The notes beneath the pieces were generated by a model. The model did not search any database. It was not told the origin of the DNA and saw only the letters and a program-made list of their open reading frames with translations. A stretch of 64,000 nucleotides of DNA from Neostapfia colusana. Taxonomy: Eukaryota; Streptophyta; Magnoliopsida; Poales; Poaceae. Below are positions 34,201-41,541 of the stretch, one piece after another. The translations under genes and the position numbers were made by a program. The stretch spans positions 42,749,652 to 42,813,651 of the forward strand of contig JASWHV010000012.1 in assembly GCA_030760725.1 (NCBI GenBank), given 5' to 3'. Numbering within the stretch: the stretch's first letter is position 1; each line of letters begins with the position of its first letter.

Positions 34201-35738
34201 TCGCCACGGGCTGCTTCCAAACAGACCGGGGAAGTGTCGTAGCAAACACTTCGACACGTAGGATAGGAAGTGACCATTTTATCTGGAGATATGTTCTGCT
34301 TATCATAGTGCTGTCTATGTGAATTTTTACTTTCATATTTGGTTTCGTAGAAATTGTTAAAGTATAGCTGTCGCTGTTTAACTGCGTATAGTTCTAGTGT
34401 TGTACTGATCTTGAATGCAGTAAACTACAAAGAAACTGGGTTGCCTTTGTTTCACCTCTCCTTTTCTTTGTTGCACTTTTCTGGACATTTGTATATGGTG
34501 TAAGAAGTAGGTGAATACATCTTATCTTTACATGTAATTATGTCTTTTACTCTATGTCAGCTTCGGGATGGATCATCACATCAAGGAACTGTAACTTCAA
34601 TGGAAGAAAATTGTGATACGTTTGTTTTGTACTCAGAGCAGGAAAGGGTAATGGGACTTTTAAAATTAAATCAAAATCAGCAACATTGTTTCTTATATAG
34701 AAACATGCATCTGCTGACTACAATATTTTTACTAACCTTCCACTTTTTCTTTGTGTAGAAAGGCAAAGTAAAGCCTGTGCATGTTGTTGATGTTCCTGGC
34801 CATGCTAGGCTCAAACCTAAGCTTGATGAAGTCCTTCCTAGAGCAGCTGGGGTGGCTTTTGTTGTTGATGCTCAAGATTTTTTGTCTAGCATGCAAGCAG
34901 CTGCAGAGTAAATTTCTTGGCCTCCACTTTTGGGAAACATTGATTTATCTTTTTCAACATGTTATGATATTGGCAGTGACTAGGATCTTTCCTCGTAGTC
35001 CAACATGTTAGATATGGATGTGTTCCATCAGTTTCTTAATGTGATTTGTATATCTTACAATATCTTTATCTTCTTGCAGGTACCTGTATGACATTCTGAC
35101 AAAGGCTACTGTAGTGAAGAAAAGGGTTCCTGTGCTGATATTCTGCAATAAGACAGATAAAGTTACAGCTCACTCGAAGGAATTCATCAAGAAGCAATTG
35201 GAAAAAGAAATGTAAGGACTACTTCTAACATTTAACTTGCATTGTTATAATGCATCCACTTGTGGGGGCATCGGGCAGTGAGCTTTGATGTTACAATTTG
35301 TGCCTGGATTATATGGTGCAGTTTGAACTTTTCAAGTCAATTTTGCATATAATGCTGCAAAGTGAAATAAAGTTTTCACTTGGGTGGGGGCGTAATATTT
35401 GTATGTGTATTTTTTAAAAAGATTTTGAATGTTGCATAACTCGCATGGCGCTGATTCTGTAGCATGCAAGAACCATATGAGTGTTAGCTAAAGTGAAATC
35501 TGAGATTTTAAAGGCTTCTAACATCTGCTGATTTTACCATGTTGTCAGAAACAAGCTTCGGGAGTCAAGGAACGCCATATCATCAGCTGACATTTCTGAT
35601 GAAGTCAAACTTGGGTTCCCTGGAGAGGCATTCAACTTTAATCAGTGCCAGAACAAGGTGACAGTTGCTGAAGGTGCTGGTTTGACTGGCAATGTTTCGG
35701 CCGTCGAGGAATTCATTCGTGAGTTTGTGAAGGTGTAG
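19100..35738 (+). CDS. SRPRB: Signal recognition particle receptor subunit beta, six coding exons
   Basis: SR-beta is a small GTPase anchored in the ER membrane; it holds SR-alpha and so helps dock ribosome-SRP complexes at the translocon. Exons: 19100-19229, 20080-20162, 34561-34647, 34759-34907, 35080-35211, 35549-35738. They sum to 771 nt, one frame of 256 residues plus TAG, with GT-AG at every intron. Residues about 27-44 form a membrane segment ([18 protein letters not shown]). The P-loop GLNGSGKT is at 59-66, DVPGH (G3) at 111-115 and NKTD (G4) at 173-176. The length fits plant SR-beta. Intron 2 is 14,398 bp; without the retroelement and one duplication copy it would be about 424 bp. 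The frame and splice sites are intact, so the gene is probably functional, but expression is not shown by sequence. Confidence 0.93.
20080..20162 (+). other. SR-beta coding exon 2 (P-loop)
   Basis: Preceded by the acceptor TTTTCCTCAG and followed by GTATTTGC. It carries [14 protein letters not shown], the nucleotide-binding P-loop. The exon ends in phase 0. Confidence 0.92.
20283..20287 (+). repeat. Target-site duplication CGTAG, left
   Basis: Directly abuts the 5' LTR at 20288 and is repeated at 34257-34261 after the 3' LTR. Confidence 0.92.
20288..21499 (+). repeat. 5' LTR of the gag-only element (1212 bp)
   Basis: Begins TGTCGGTACCCTGCG and ends CACTTCGACA. The U3 part (20500-20760) repeats a GC-rich unit around CTCCGG...CCACGTG. 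The TATA box TATAAAAG is at 21243-21250. Confidence 0.92.
21502..21520 (+). other. Primer-binding site of the gag-only element
   Basis: TGGCGCGCCAGGTAGGGGG lies two bases after the LTR end. This form is the one used by Tat/Retand-type grass gypsy elements and differs from the tRNA-iMet site of the copia and CRM copies here. Confidence 0.85.
21554..23122 (+). pseudogene. gag of the non-autonomous gypsy element, broken
   Basis: The first part (from the ATG at 21554 to a stop at 22148-22150) has an alanine/threonine-rich N-terminus, then [13 protein letters not shown] and [15 protein letters not shown] shifted link reading [26 protein letters not shown] connects to 22289-22930, which carries the retrotransposon gag core: [53 protein letters not shown] and [17 protein letters not shown]. 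After a stop at about 22928, the C-terminal end is readable to a TAA at 23120-23122 ([20 protein letters not shown]). The related gag at 62726-64000 supports the assembled order. It is at least twice frameshifted, so no intact Gag can be made. Confidence 0.85.
23123..27056 (+). other. Non-coding interior of the gag-only element
   Basis: About 3.9 kb without RT, integrase or other domains on either strand. A pyrimidine-rich stretch lies at 23338-23362. On the minus strand TATAAAAG occurs at about 26749-26756, upstream of a 129-codon open frame (26975-26586) with no recognised domain. Confidence 0.6.
27057..27061 (+). repeat. Target-site duplication ACGAG, left
   Basis: Abuts the copia 5' LTR and is repeated at 32759-32763. 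Confidence 0.93.
27062..27691 (+). repeat. Copia 5' LTR (630 bp)
   Basis: Begins TGTGGGCTGATCTGCC and ends TTTCCAACA. A TATATATA box lies near 27249. CCCTAGCCGCC is repeated about five times between 27320 and 27435. Confidence 0.95.
27696..27707 (+). other. Copia primer-binding site
   Basis: TGGTATCAGAGC, an exact match to the initiator methionine tRNA complement, four bases after the LTR end. Confidence 0.93.
27738..32138 (+). CDS. Copia gag-pol polyprotein, 1466 aa, intact
   Basis: A single frame encodes all copia proteins. Approximate residues: Gag (UBN2-type) 1-260; zinc knuckle [14 protein letters not shown] 268-281; protease active site DTGA near 349; integrase zinc region from [11 protein letters not shown] (478) to CEACLVGK (514); integrase catalytic D in VHGDICGP (546), D in RTDRGGEF (608) and E in NGVVERRN (644). 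Reverse transcriptase runs from [11 protein letters not shown] (995), with [12 protein letters not shown] and YVDD (about 1144). RNase H has SDSDYAGD (1304), SSCEAEY (1346) and VDNKSAIDL. All catalytic residues expected are present. The ATG at 27738 is 30 bp after the primer-binding site. The stop TGA (32136-32138) lies inside the 3' LTR, so the last codons are LTR-encoded. It is likely competent, though mobility cannot be told from sequence. Confidence 0.95.
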   Translation: MSSTPTSSGSAISHGTPSPAAREVNTGTGFPVLTKTNYVEWAVMMKIKLKARLLWKAVKEGNVSEQEDMMALDILVSAVPPEMITTIGEKRTAKEAWDTIAIMRVGADRVKKTTAQQLRKEFEDAVFKDGESVEDFSLRLSGMLSRLASLGEEIGEERAVEKLLRSVPERFQQIVVAITTLLDVSTLTLSEVTGRLRAAENAFDSTQRKGGVHNGQLYLTREEWEAQRKEERSTQSAGSSKRGGRKGPPKKNGGKKGGSGKDIPRDQCRKCGKKGHWARECRSKPKEEPQQQAFVAKAEEEGALFMTRVASVQEEPVQERPMRPLEIVEGRVFAHRSNDDAFDDTRWYLDTGATNHMTGSRAVFSELDENIVGTIKFGDNSVVRIQGKGTVLFAAKTGEHRRLTGVYLIPRLTTNLISVGQLDEDGYSITVQGGVMHIRDEQQRLLTRVQRDDSKLYSIRLNITRPVCLTARRDDVAWRWHERYGHVGFQALRKLAREEMVLGLPQIDHVDQLCEACLVGKQRRSSFPKQARWRAEGALDLVHGDICGPITPTTPGGKKMFLLLVDDMSRYMWLYLLATKDKAPDLIQQFKATAELESGRRLKLLRTDRGGEFTSQEFGEYCAQHGVQRQLTAPYTPQQNGVVERRNQTVVGMARSMLKAKGMPGIFWGEAVITAVYILNRSPTRGLDGKTPYEAWHGERPAVNYFRTFGCVGHVKNTRPHLKKLEDRSTPMIFLGYAAGTKGYRMYNPADGRTHISRDVIFDEAAKWDWGEGAGEEDYTAFHVDSLGPAGAGPAVSAPGEVLQGPEGPNSTPAVPRRGTERSVQTLGVPTPASRPAGEGPAPAASPQGPLQGLSSANQGWDSPARGSAAAGDSGLEDSSTFVTPRNPPRPIRFATPPTDVGSNVDAYHDDNAALRFRTMRNVLGTLTPPGRAERPPSLEEGELMFTTAEEPTSFADAEEHPCWKRAMLEEMESIEENKTWQLVDLPAGHKPIGLKWVFKVKKDEHGEVVKHKARLVAKGYVQRQGIDFDEVFAPVARLESIRLLLAVAAHKGWEVHHMDVKSAFLNGDLMEEVYVSQPAGFIIDGAEHKVYQLKKALYGLRQAPRAWNAKLNDSLLSLGFQKSTSEHGIYFRGAVEKKLIVGVYVDDLVITGGGTIKKFKEEMMKRFKMSDLGLLSYYLGLEVRQTEEGISVGQAAYASKLVSKAGLEGCNPCAFPMEQSLKLCKTSDSPLVHATDYRSLVGGLRYLVNTRPDLAYSVGYVSRFLEEPKEDHFAAVKRIVRYIAGTINYGVFYARGGDMELIGYSDSDYAGDVEDRKSTSGVLFCLGNSPVSWQSCKQKVVALSSCEAEYIAAAQGACQGVWMARLMEDLAEKSKAPVLRVDNKSAIDLSKNPVHHDRSKHIDVKYHYIRECVDSGTIVLEQISTQDQMADILTKALGRQKFVEMRRRIGILDMGQCQDQEENVG
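32117..32128 (+). other. Copia polypurine tract
   Basis: TCAGGAGGAGAA directly before the 3' LTR and within the end of the gag-pol frame. Confidence 0.75.
32129..32758 (+). repeat. Copia 3' LTR (630 bp)
   Basis: Same length as the 5' LTR; the differences seen are one in the G run before the TATA box and one just after it (ACACCCCAAA here against ACACCTCAAA). Confidence 0.95.
32759..32763 (+). repeat. Target-site duplication ACGAG, right
   Basis: Matches 27057-27061. After it the gag-only element resumes. Confidence 0.93.
32764..33041 (+). other. 3' interior and polypurine tract of the gag-only element
   Basis: Continuation of the host element after the copia insertion. The purine-rich GAGGTGGGCCTGGGGGCC (about 33020-33039) lies directly before the 3' LTR and is the likely plus-strand primer. 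Confidence 0.65.
33042..34256 (+). repeat. 3' LTR of the gag-only element (1215 bp)
   Basis: Aligns over its whole length with 20288-21499. It opens TATCGG instead of TGTCGG, so the conserved terminal TG is mutated. TATAAAAG is at about 34000-34007. It ends CACTTCGACA. Confidence 0.92.
34257..34261 (+). repeat. Target-site duplication CGTAG, right
   Basis: Matches 20283-20287; the SR-beta intron resumes here. Confidence 0.92.
34561..34647 (+). other. SR-beta coding exon 3
   Basis: Preceded by CTATGTCAG and followed by GTAATG. It encodes [17 protein letters not shown] and the switch I area. It is spliced to exon 2 across the 14.4 kb intron without changing frame. Confidence 0.92.
34759..34907 (+). 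other. SR-beta coding exon 4 (G3)
   Basis: Preceded by TTGTGTAG and followed by GTAAAT. It contains [16 protein letters not shown] (switch II) and [16 protein letters not shown], the last codon split in phase 2. Confidence 0.92.
35080..35211 (+). other. SR-beta coding exon 5 (G4)
   Basis: Preceded by CTTCTTGCAG and followed by GTAAGG. It contains [17 protein letters not shown], the guanine-specificity motif. It ends in phase 2. Confidence 0.92.
35549..35738 (+). other. SR-beta last coding exon
   Basis: Preceded by GTTGTCAG. It encodes [18 protein letters not shown] through [11 protein letters not shown] and ends at the TAG at 35736-35738. Confidence 0.92.
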
Positions 35739-36171
35739 GATTTGTCCCATTGCTACCTGAGCTGAAAATCATTCACCCTGTGAGACAAGGATGAGAATTT
35801 GCGATTGGTGCATTTTTTTAAAACTCTTAAGTATAACTTATAGTTCTACTGACCTTATTAGATTTTTTAAAAATGGAATTACATTTCAACCTCCGTGTGT
35901 CCGTAAAACCGACTCACATACATACTGATTTGTTACATAAACTAAAAATAAAGGTATAAATTAGTACACAAATATTTGTACTAAAAGTCGCTTGCATCTA
36001 AGTACATAGTGGCTTCTGTCGTCTACAAGTGGTTGTTACTAATCCATCAACACATAAAGGAAGGTTGGTAATGTATCTAGCAACCTGTCGTGTGTAGACT
36101 TAACCATTGCCCTCTTGAATCAAACCTTATGTATATGAGACAGAGAAACGATGAATAACAGTGTTAACTTA
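35739..36171 (+). other. 3' UTR and downstream flank of SR-beta
   Basis: AT-rich sequence following the stop codon. No exact AATAAA signal was fixed. Nothing else is recognised up to the repeat at 36172. Confidence 0.5.
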
Positions 36172-36420
36172 GGCCCTGTTTGGTAAGCATAAATGGTTTC
36201 GATTCAGCTTTGATTCACTTAAAACCATTCCAAACGATAAAAATTCAAATCGTTTCAAGGTTGGATCACACTGAATCATTTCGTGTTTTTGTACTACGTG
36301 TGAAACGGGAAAAACCCGGTTACACTGCTTCATGCCCCAATTCCTTCTTTGCCCTTGGACTCTCTTCCTTCTCTCTCTCTCTCTTGTCTGTTAAGAGTAG
36401 CATTGGGCACAAAACCTGAA
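36172..36420 (+). repeat. PIF/Harbinger (Tourist)-like fragment
   Basis: Begins GGCCCTGTTTGG after TTA, the usual Tourist-type end and target. No matching right terminus is visible nearby; a CT-run at 36370-36390 lies inside. Probably truncated. Confidence 0.4.
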
Positions 36421-36823
36421 CTCGAATGTCAAAACCGAAATAATCCAGACCAAAAATCCGAATACCGAAACCCGAAATCATTTTTTTGGATACGAGTACA
36501 CAAAACCTGAATATATTTCAGGAGTATTCGCTTACAATACCCGGTATCCGATTTCACGAAATACCCACCCAGACCTGCATCCTCTTGGCCTAGCCGACTA
36601 GCCGAGCGGGCAACGCACCCGCGCCCAGGCCCCAAGTGCTGGCGCCCAGCCCACAACCTAGCCCTAGGCCCTAGGTTGTGGTCATCGCCTCCGCCAGCCG
36701 CTAGCCTCCACGGCCTCCGTCGTCGCCCTCAAGCACAACGCCTCCAGTACCCACCCGCGCCAAGCAAAGCAGCACCGTCTTCACCTCCACTGCCCGCCGA
36801 ATCCATCCAGTGCAGGTGCGCCT
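36421..36823. other. Unassigned sequence
   Basis: An AT-rich part with repeated CCGAAA phrases, then a C-rich part. CACAACCTAG and CTAGGTTGTG form a short hairpin at about 36651-36678. No gene was recognised. Confidence 0.4.
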
Positions 36824-37072
36824 TGTGAGGACCGACGGATGTATGGGTCGGTGTGGGCCGTGTATGGGTCGAGTGGACGGACCGAGCCTGTGTAACCGGT
36901 TAATACCCGACGTGTGTACCGACAGGGCATCGATCAGAACATAGGAAACAGAAACGGAGACCCCGCCTTCGTGCGTCTTACTTCCTCCATTGCCGTCGCC
37001 TCCGATTCCTCAACGAGCTCGTCACACGCTCACGCCCTGTCTCCGGCGAGTCGGCGGCCACAGGACGTGACA
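36824..37072 (+). repeat. 5' LTR of the gene-carrying element (249 bp)
   Basis: Begins TGTGAGGACCGACGGATG and ends ACGTGACA; it shares clear homology with 39564-39791, with scattered substitutions and a small length difference. Confidence 0.85.
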
Positions 37073-37074
37073 AG

Positions 37075-37086
37075 TGGTATCAGAGC
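37075..37086 (+). other. Primer-binding site
   Basis: TGGTATCAGAGC, exact, two bases after the LTR end. Confidence 0.9.
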
Positions 37087-37131
37087 TCAGCGGTCCCTGA
37101 CGGTCCTTGACATCCGATTGGGTCGACGACG

Positions 37132-38613
37132 TTGCTGGCGGCGAGATTGGAGTTTCTTCGCTCGAGCTTACGTGGCGCCAACCCGCCGCCGCCATGGGCG
37201 TCTACCTCGGTTGCACCAACAGTGGGCTTGGTCAACCCGGCAGGGGGCGTGCCAGATCGGGCCGGGGAAGAGGTGGACCCGCTTGCGATAGCCGCAACGC
37301 CAACAAATCGCTCGCGCTCGGTGCGGAGCGTTGGCAGGTTCAAGGGCGGCGACACGGAGATCTTGGGCGGCTGTGGTTTGACGAGGAAGGATCCGCGATG
37401 GTGGAAGAGCTCGCCACCCCTTGGCCGAGTCCGACTTCCCACATCTGCAGACGTCCTCGCCGTAGAAAGTGAAGCCCCAGAGCGCTGCAGGCGCGTCCCA
37501 GTCGCTGGTGATGCTGAGGAGATGGCTAGAGGCGGGAAGAAGGAGAAGGATGAGGGGCTGGGTCGGGCGCTGATTCGGCAGCACAACAAGGCGGCATCGC
37601 TCGCCAAGGAGCGCGGCGAGGATCTGGCCTTTGCCCGCCGCCGTGCGGCGTTGCTTGAGTCCATCATTGAAGTCAGCGACATCGGCACCGTGCTCCAGTG
37701 GGCCGCCGAGGCCTCCTCCATCTCCTCCTCTGACCTCGTCACCGACCTAGACGCTACAGGAGAGACGACGACCGAGGAGAGGAAGCGGCTGCGGAAGGAG
37801 CAAGAGGCCCTGCACGCTAGCAGTCTACAGGTTCCCAGACGTCCACCCTGGAGCACATCGTTTTCTCCCTCGCGGCCCTACGCGGTGGACTTCCTCGACA
37901 ACACACTCCATGCAACGCCTGCTTCCTCGCCTGCAGCAGATCCGTCCCTCTTCGGTTCAACCTCCACGATGACGACCACCCCGAGCACGTTCCACGCTGT
38001 CTTCTTTCCGGCGGCATCCAACCGAAGCCTTTCCTCACGGGCTGCTGCGTCGAGCAATATTCTGCGTGTCTCGGCTCTAGGGTTTGGATTCGCTGTCTGC
38101 CTTCCCCACGCCTTGCAGGAACAGAGGGACGCCCCAATCTACGACACCTACACAGAGGATGAAGAAGGGACTGATTCAGCACTTGATGATATCCAAGTTT
38201 CAGCAGGGGAAGGAGAAATTGCAGGTGTTGAAGGCAACCTGAGCAATAGTCAAGAACTGAAGAGGCAAGATATTGAGATGGAACCTAAGTTAGAAGAAAC
38301 TCCTGGTTGTGGTACTGAATTGATGAGTGAGAAGAAGAGCATTGTGGAAGCAAGGTGGGAATTGTTACAAAACAATGAACAAGCTGAAAGGGAGCAGTTT
38401 TTAGATGATGATGACGATGAAAGTGACGATGCAGCAATGGTTGGGCTGTACTTGGAGAAATCAAAGGCAGAAGAGAATGGTATAAAGGATGTGATATGGG
38501 ATGGATCCGACAGTGAGGAAGCGGATTATTGTGAGGATGTCAAGAAATCAGCATTGGTAAAATCTGGGACTTCATGTTTAGGAAACACTAAACAAAATTG
38601 TGGCTGGGCCTAG
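37132..38613 (+). CDS. Chimeric open frame: LSG1 N-terminus joined to PP2C N-terminal region (493 codons)
   Basis: One uninterrupted frame crosses at least three source sequences. Residues 1-130 are unidentified. Residues about 131-240 read MARGGKKEKDEGLGRALIRQ, KAASLAKERGEDLAFARRR, IIEVSDI and LQVPRRPPW, the N-terminal region of plant LSG1 (the GTPase that helps release Nmd3 from 60S subunits), without its GTPase domain. Residues 241-325 are unidentified. From about 327 (QEQRDAPIYDTYTEDEEGT) to the end it is an acidic region like the N-terminus of BIPP2C1-type phosphatases, including ERREQFLDDDDDE-like acid runs. Whether it is translated is unknown; the long frame could be partly chance in GC-rich DNA, but the two recognised pieces are in register. 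Confidence 0.6.
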   Translation: MLAARLEFLRSSLRGANPPPPWASTSVAPTVGLVNPAGGVPDRAGEEVDPLAIAATPTNRSRSVRSVGRFKGGDTEILGGCGLTRKDPRWWKSSPPLGRVRLPTSADVLAVESEAPERCRRVPVAGDAEEMARGGKKEKDEGLGRALIRQHNKAASLAKERGEDLAFARRRAALLESIIEVSDIGTVLQWAAEASSISSSDLVTDLDATGETTTEERKRLRKEQEALHASSLQVPRRPPWSTSFSPSRPYAVDFLDNTLHATPASSPAADPSLFGSTSTMTTTPSTFHAVFFPAASNRSLSSRAAASSNILRVSALGFGFAVCLPHALQEQRDAPIYDTYTEDEEGTDSALDDIQVSAGEGEIAGVEGNLSNSQELKRQDIEMEPKLEETPGCGTELMSEKKSIVEARWELLQNNEQAEREQFLDDDDDESDDAAMVGLYLEKSKAEENGIKDVIWDGSDSEEADYCEDVKKSALVKSGTSCLGNTKQNCGWA

Positions 38614-39135
38614 TTGGAAGCGGAACTATGCAGTTGAGCCATGGGCCAGGGACTTCACCAGATTGTGTGTTGCGCCATACTCTGTCGGAGCCACAGAAAA
38701 TCAGTTGTCACTTGAGGAGAAGATTGGTAGCTCCATCGTTGCATCTGCCTGAAACATTGAAGCTGCTCTCGGGTTCTTGTTAACCCTCCTCATCCAGCTA
38801 AGAAGGCAACTAATGGAGAGGATGCTCATTTTATTTGTGACGAAGAGCATGTGATGGGCGTAGCAGATGGTGTTGGTGGTTGGGCAGATCTTGATGTAGA
38901 TGCTGGACTATATGCCAAGGAGCTCATGAGTAAATCCATGAGTGCTGTCAATGATGAACCTGAAGGGATTGATGATCTAATGAGCGTTTTGGAACAGGCT
39001 TATACGAATACTAAAGCAAGGGGGTCATCAACTGCGTGTATCAGATCAGAGTATCCCTGTTGTCAATCTTGGGGGTAGTGGCTTTGTGGTAGCCAGGGAT
39101 GGCCACACTGTTCTCAGATCTCCCGCTCAACAACT
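38112..39135 (+). pseudogene. Captured PP2C phosphatase (BIPP2C1-like), frameshifted
   Basis: PP2C enzymes are Mg/Mn-dependent serine/threonine phosphatases. The acidic N-terminal part lies in the chimeric frame up to 38613; then NYAVEPWARDFTRLCVAPYS and EEKIGSSIVASA follow in another frame. The catalytic start (PPHPAKKATNGEDAHF, VMGVADGVGGWADLDVDAGL) is at about 38785-38910 and SSTAC is near 39025. VNLGGSGFVVARDGHTVLRS (39062-39120) is in a further frame, where the metal-binding GDSG motif reads GGSG. The rest of the catalytic domain is absent. No intron-like gaps interrupt the captured stretch, suggesting an mRNA source. Several frameshifts and the lost aspartate exclude activity. Confidence 0.75.
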
Positions 39136-39551
39136 TATGCAGAATTGGGCTGAACAGATTGTGCTTGATATTGAATATGATGTTGAGGATCATGTGAAGG
39201 GCTTTGTTAAACCCACATCAGCCGACCTGCTACTAGATCTACTTCCTGAGGAGAAGCATGTCTTTACCCTAGTTCTTGAACTGAATGAAGCTCGATGTAG
39301 GGGTCTCCCTTATGATTTCTCAGCTGCTGGCAGCAGATGCAATTAGGGTGTTGATTATGTTTCAACTTATTATCCTCTAGTGCAGAGCAACTATTTGACT
39401 GATGGTTATATGCTAATGATCAAGGTGTTGTTCGAGTGGCAGAAACACAAGGTTAAAATGAAAAAGTCTTTAGAGATGGACAAGATGATACATGATTTCG
39501 ATGGGAGGCTCAAAGCATGTAAAAGAGGGTGCAATGAAGACAGAGGAGGAT
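39136..39551 (+). other. Unidentified captured coding-like segment
   Basis: The frame continues from the PP2C piece to a stop at 39344-39346 and includes WAEQIVLDIEYDVEDHVKGF, which faintly recalls the N-terminal coiled-coil of plant NLR proteins. A further coding-like text follows (LVQSNYLTDGYMLMIKVLFE) in another frame. The source gene was not recognised with confidence. Confidence 0.35.
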
Positions 39552-39563
39552 AAGGGGGGGAGA
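39552..39563 (+). other. Polypurine tract
   Basis: AAGGGGGGGAGA immediately before the 3' LTR. Confidence 0.8.
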
Positions 39564-39791
39564 TGTCAGGACCGACGGATGTATGGACCGGTGCGGGCCG
39601 TGTATGGTCCGAGTGGATGGACCGGGCCTATGTAACCGGTTAATACCCGACATGTGTACCGATAGAGCATCGAACAGAACACAGGAAACAAAAACGGAGA
39701 TCCGGCCTTCGTGCGTCTTCCTTCTTCCCTCGCCGTCGCTCGTCACGCGCTCACCCCATCTCCGGCGAGTCCGCAGCCACGGGAAGTGACC
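39564..39791 (+). repeat. 3' LTR of the gene-carrying element
   Basis: Begins TGTCAGGACCGACGGATG and ends ...GGGAAGTGAC with the last A apparently replaced in a C-run. About 20 bp shorter than the 5' LTR, through a deletion near CTCGTCACGCGCTC. Confidence 0.82.
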
Positions 39792-40091
39792 CCCCCCGTC
39801 CCGTCTGCCGCAGCGTCTCCTTGTAAAGGCCTAGAGACACGACACCAGCGGCAATCGCTTTCAGAGGAGCATCTAATTTATGGTTGTTGAGCAAGCCTTT
39901 CTCCTTCCTCTGACAGCCTGATCCTCTTGACTGTATTGTAGAATTTAGATATGTATATGGAATGGAGCAATCAGACTAATACAACATAATTACATAAAAC
40001 AGATCTGTCCTAGTGTTCTACAATACAATCAAGAGACAATCAGACTGCGTATGGGCATATGGACAATCAGACTAATATCAACATCAGCAGC
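39792..40091. other. Unassigned flank
   Basis: No gene or repeat was recognised in these 300 bases between the retroelement and the MATH-BTB pseudogene. Confidence 0.4.
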
Positions 40092-41225
40092 ATGCAGGAC
40101 TCCGTGGGCATGTTCGTCTAGTTCAACATCGACTTCGCCGGAGCGGAAGGCCTCGCCGTCGGGGCCGTCGTCACCAAGGATCTCTCCGTCAACCGCGACG
40201 TGTGGGAGCTGCACTGCTACCCTCGCGGCGCGCCGGGCGACGCCGGGGTCGGCGAGTGGCTCTCCGTCCACCTCGTGAACAAGAGCACCGCCAGGAGCGG
40301 GCGGGTGCTCTTCGAGGCGACCGTGCTGGGCCGAAGCGCCGCGGCGGCGGCGGGGCACCCGCCGAGCCTTCACCGCACGTACCGGTTCACGTACGACCAC
40401 CCTAAGGAGCCCGTGAGGCTGCCGTTGACGAGGATCTTCTGGACCAGCAAGCTCGCGGAGCACTGCGCCGTTTGCGGCTACGTCACCCTCGTCTGCGGCG
40501 TGGTGGTGCTCCAACACAGCCCGATCCCCGTGCCGCCGTCCAGCTTGGCCCGTGACCTCCGCGGCCTGGAAGTGCAGAACAGGTACGGCACGCCGGACGT
40601 CACCGTCGCTGTCGCCAACGGCAAATCCGTCGACGTGAACCGCAGCGTCCTGTCAGTTCGGTCCCCTGTCTTGAAGAAAGTTCTAGATGACGCGGCCACC
40701 GCCGTCGAAGCGAAGACGGACGAGGATAGCGGCAACAAGCCGCCGGCGGCGGTCACCGACGACGGTGACTAAGAGGCTACTGAGATGAAAGAATGTGTCC
40801 AATTTCCCCCCGCAAAAAATATCGCCATCGATGCACCACGCGGGCTCCTAGCCTGGACGTTCTACGCCCTGGTTGTGTGCATCTACTGCGCCGGCTCCCC
40901 AGAGACAAGGAGTGCGCCGTGGCTCCGGTGACCACGGAGCTGCTCCGGGATCTCCTCGCGGCGGCAGACCGGTTCCGGCTGCACCGGCTGAAGCTCATGT
41001 GCGCCAAGAAGCTGTGGGAGGACGTATCGGTGGATACGGTGTCAGCTGTCAAGGACGCTGTGGTATGCCCACGAGCACAACTGCAGGGAGCTCAAGAACG
41101 CCTGCATCAACTTCATAACCGTGGCGGAGAACTCGTACCGCGTCATGCTGACCGAGGAGTTCCACTGGCTGAGGCAGGAGTCGCCGATCGAGCTGAAACA
41201 AAAGGCCACGACAAAATATTTGTAG
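40092..41225 (+). pseudogene. MATH-BTB (BPM-like) gene, broken
   Basis: BPM-type proteins are substrate adaptors of CUL3 ubiquitin ligases: the MATH domain binds the target and BTB binds CUL3. Here the MATH part reads NIDFAGAEGLAVGAVV, VWELHCYPRGAP and GEWLSVHLVNKS. The BTB part reads RYGTPDVTVAVANGKSVDVN and VRSPVLKKVL. The C-terminal part (LLAAADRFRLHRLKLMCAKK) follows in another frame, then HEHNCRELKNACINFI. Defects: a TAG at codon 10 (40119), a frame break with stop at about 40770, and a further shift near 41060. The middle of the BTB domain is replaced by an acidic insert. The large MATH-BTB family of grasses contains many such pseudogenes. Confidence 0.8.
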
Positions 41226-41444
41226 TTAACGTTATCTCTCTCTCAAGATAGTACAAGGGGCCTACTGATATCCTGATGTGTCTGTGACATTGTCACGCCC
41301 ATCCCGGTCGCTCAAAAGTAGAACATATCAGAGGTTTACGTTTCTTCTTCTAGTTAGTGGCATGCATGTAAGGAATCCTAGTTCAAAAAATGAACTAGAG
41401 TGAGAAAGTTGTAGGCTGAATCATATAATACACGTACCTGTATA

Positions 41445-41541
41445 CTCCGTTCGTTCTAAAATAAATTACATTTAGAAAAAAATAGTTTAAAATAAACTAA
41501 ATTAACTGTCCTAAATGTCATTTATTTTAGAACAGAGGGAG
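41445..41541. repeat. Stowaway-like MITE (97 bp)
   Basis: Terminal inverted sequences CTCCGTTCGTTCTAAAATAA and (inverse) CTCCCTCTGTTCTAAAATAA are flanked by TA at 41443-41444 and 41542-41543, the Tc1/mariner target. The inner part is AT-rich. Confidence 0.85.

Larger units (their letters stand above)
20288..34256 (+). mobile_element. Gag-only Ty3/gypsy element (Tat/Retand type) in SR-beta intron 2
   Basis: Two LTRs of about 1.2 kb, a primer-binding site and a 5-bp target duplication (CGTAG) define the element. The interior has a broken gag and then about 4 kb with no protease, reverse transcriptase or integrase, so it is non-autonomous and resembles in style the rice Dasheng or maize Zeon elements that depend on a pol-bearing partner. 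The interior is itself split by a copia element (27062-32758). LTR divergence by eye is roughly a tenth of positions in the first 430 bp, so the insertion is old. It is in the same orientation as the host gene. Confidence 0.9.
36824..39791 (+). mobile_element. Small LTR retroelement carrying host-gene fragments
   Basis: Short LTRs (249 and about 228 bp), a perfect tRNA-iMet primer-binding site and a G-rich polypurine tract show it moves by reverse transcription. The interior (about 2.5 kb) has no gag or pol; instead it holds coding pieces of host genes: the start of an LSG1-type GTPase and much of a PP2C phosphatase, plus unidentified parts. This is the arrangement known from maize Bs1. The left flank is CGCCT; no matching duplication follows the right LTR, where a C-run may have altered the end. 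Confidence 0.82.

Noticed and set aside
37080..37856. Minus-strand 258-codon frame opposite the chimeric frame
   Set aside because: It is antisense to the recognised LSG1 N-terminus in GC-rich DNA and has no domain of its own.
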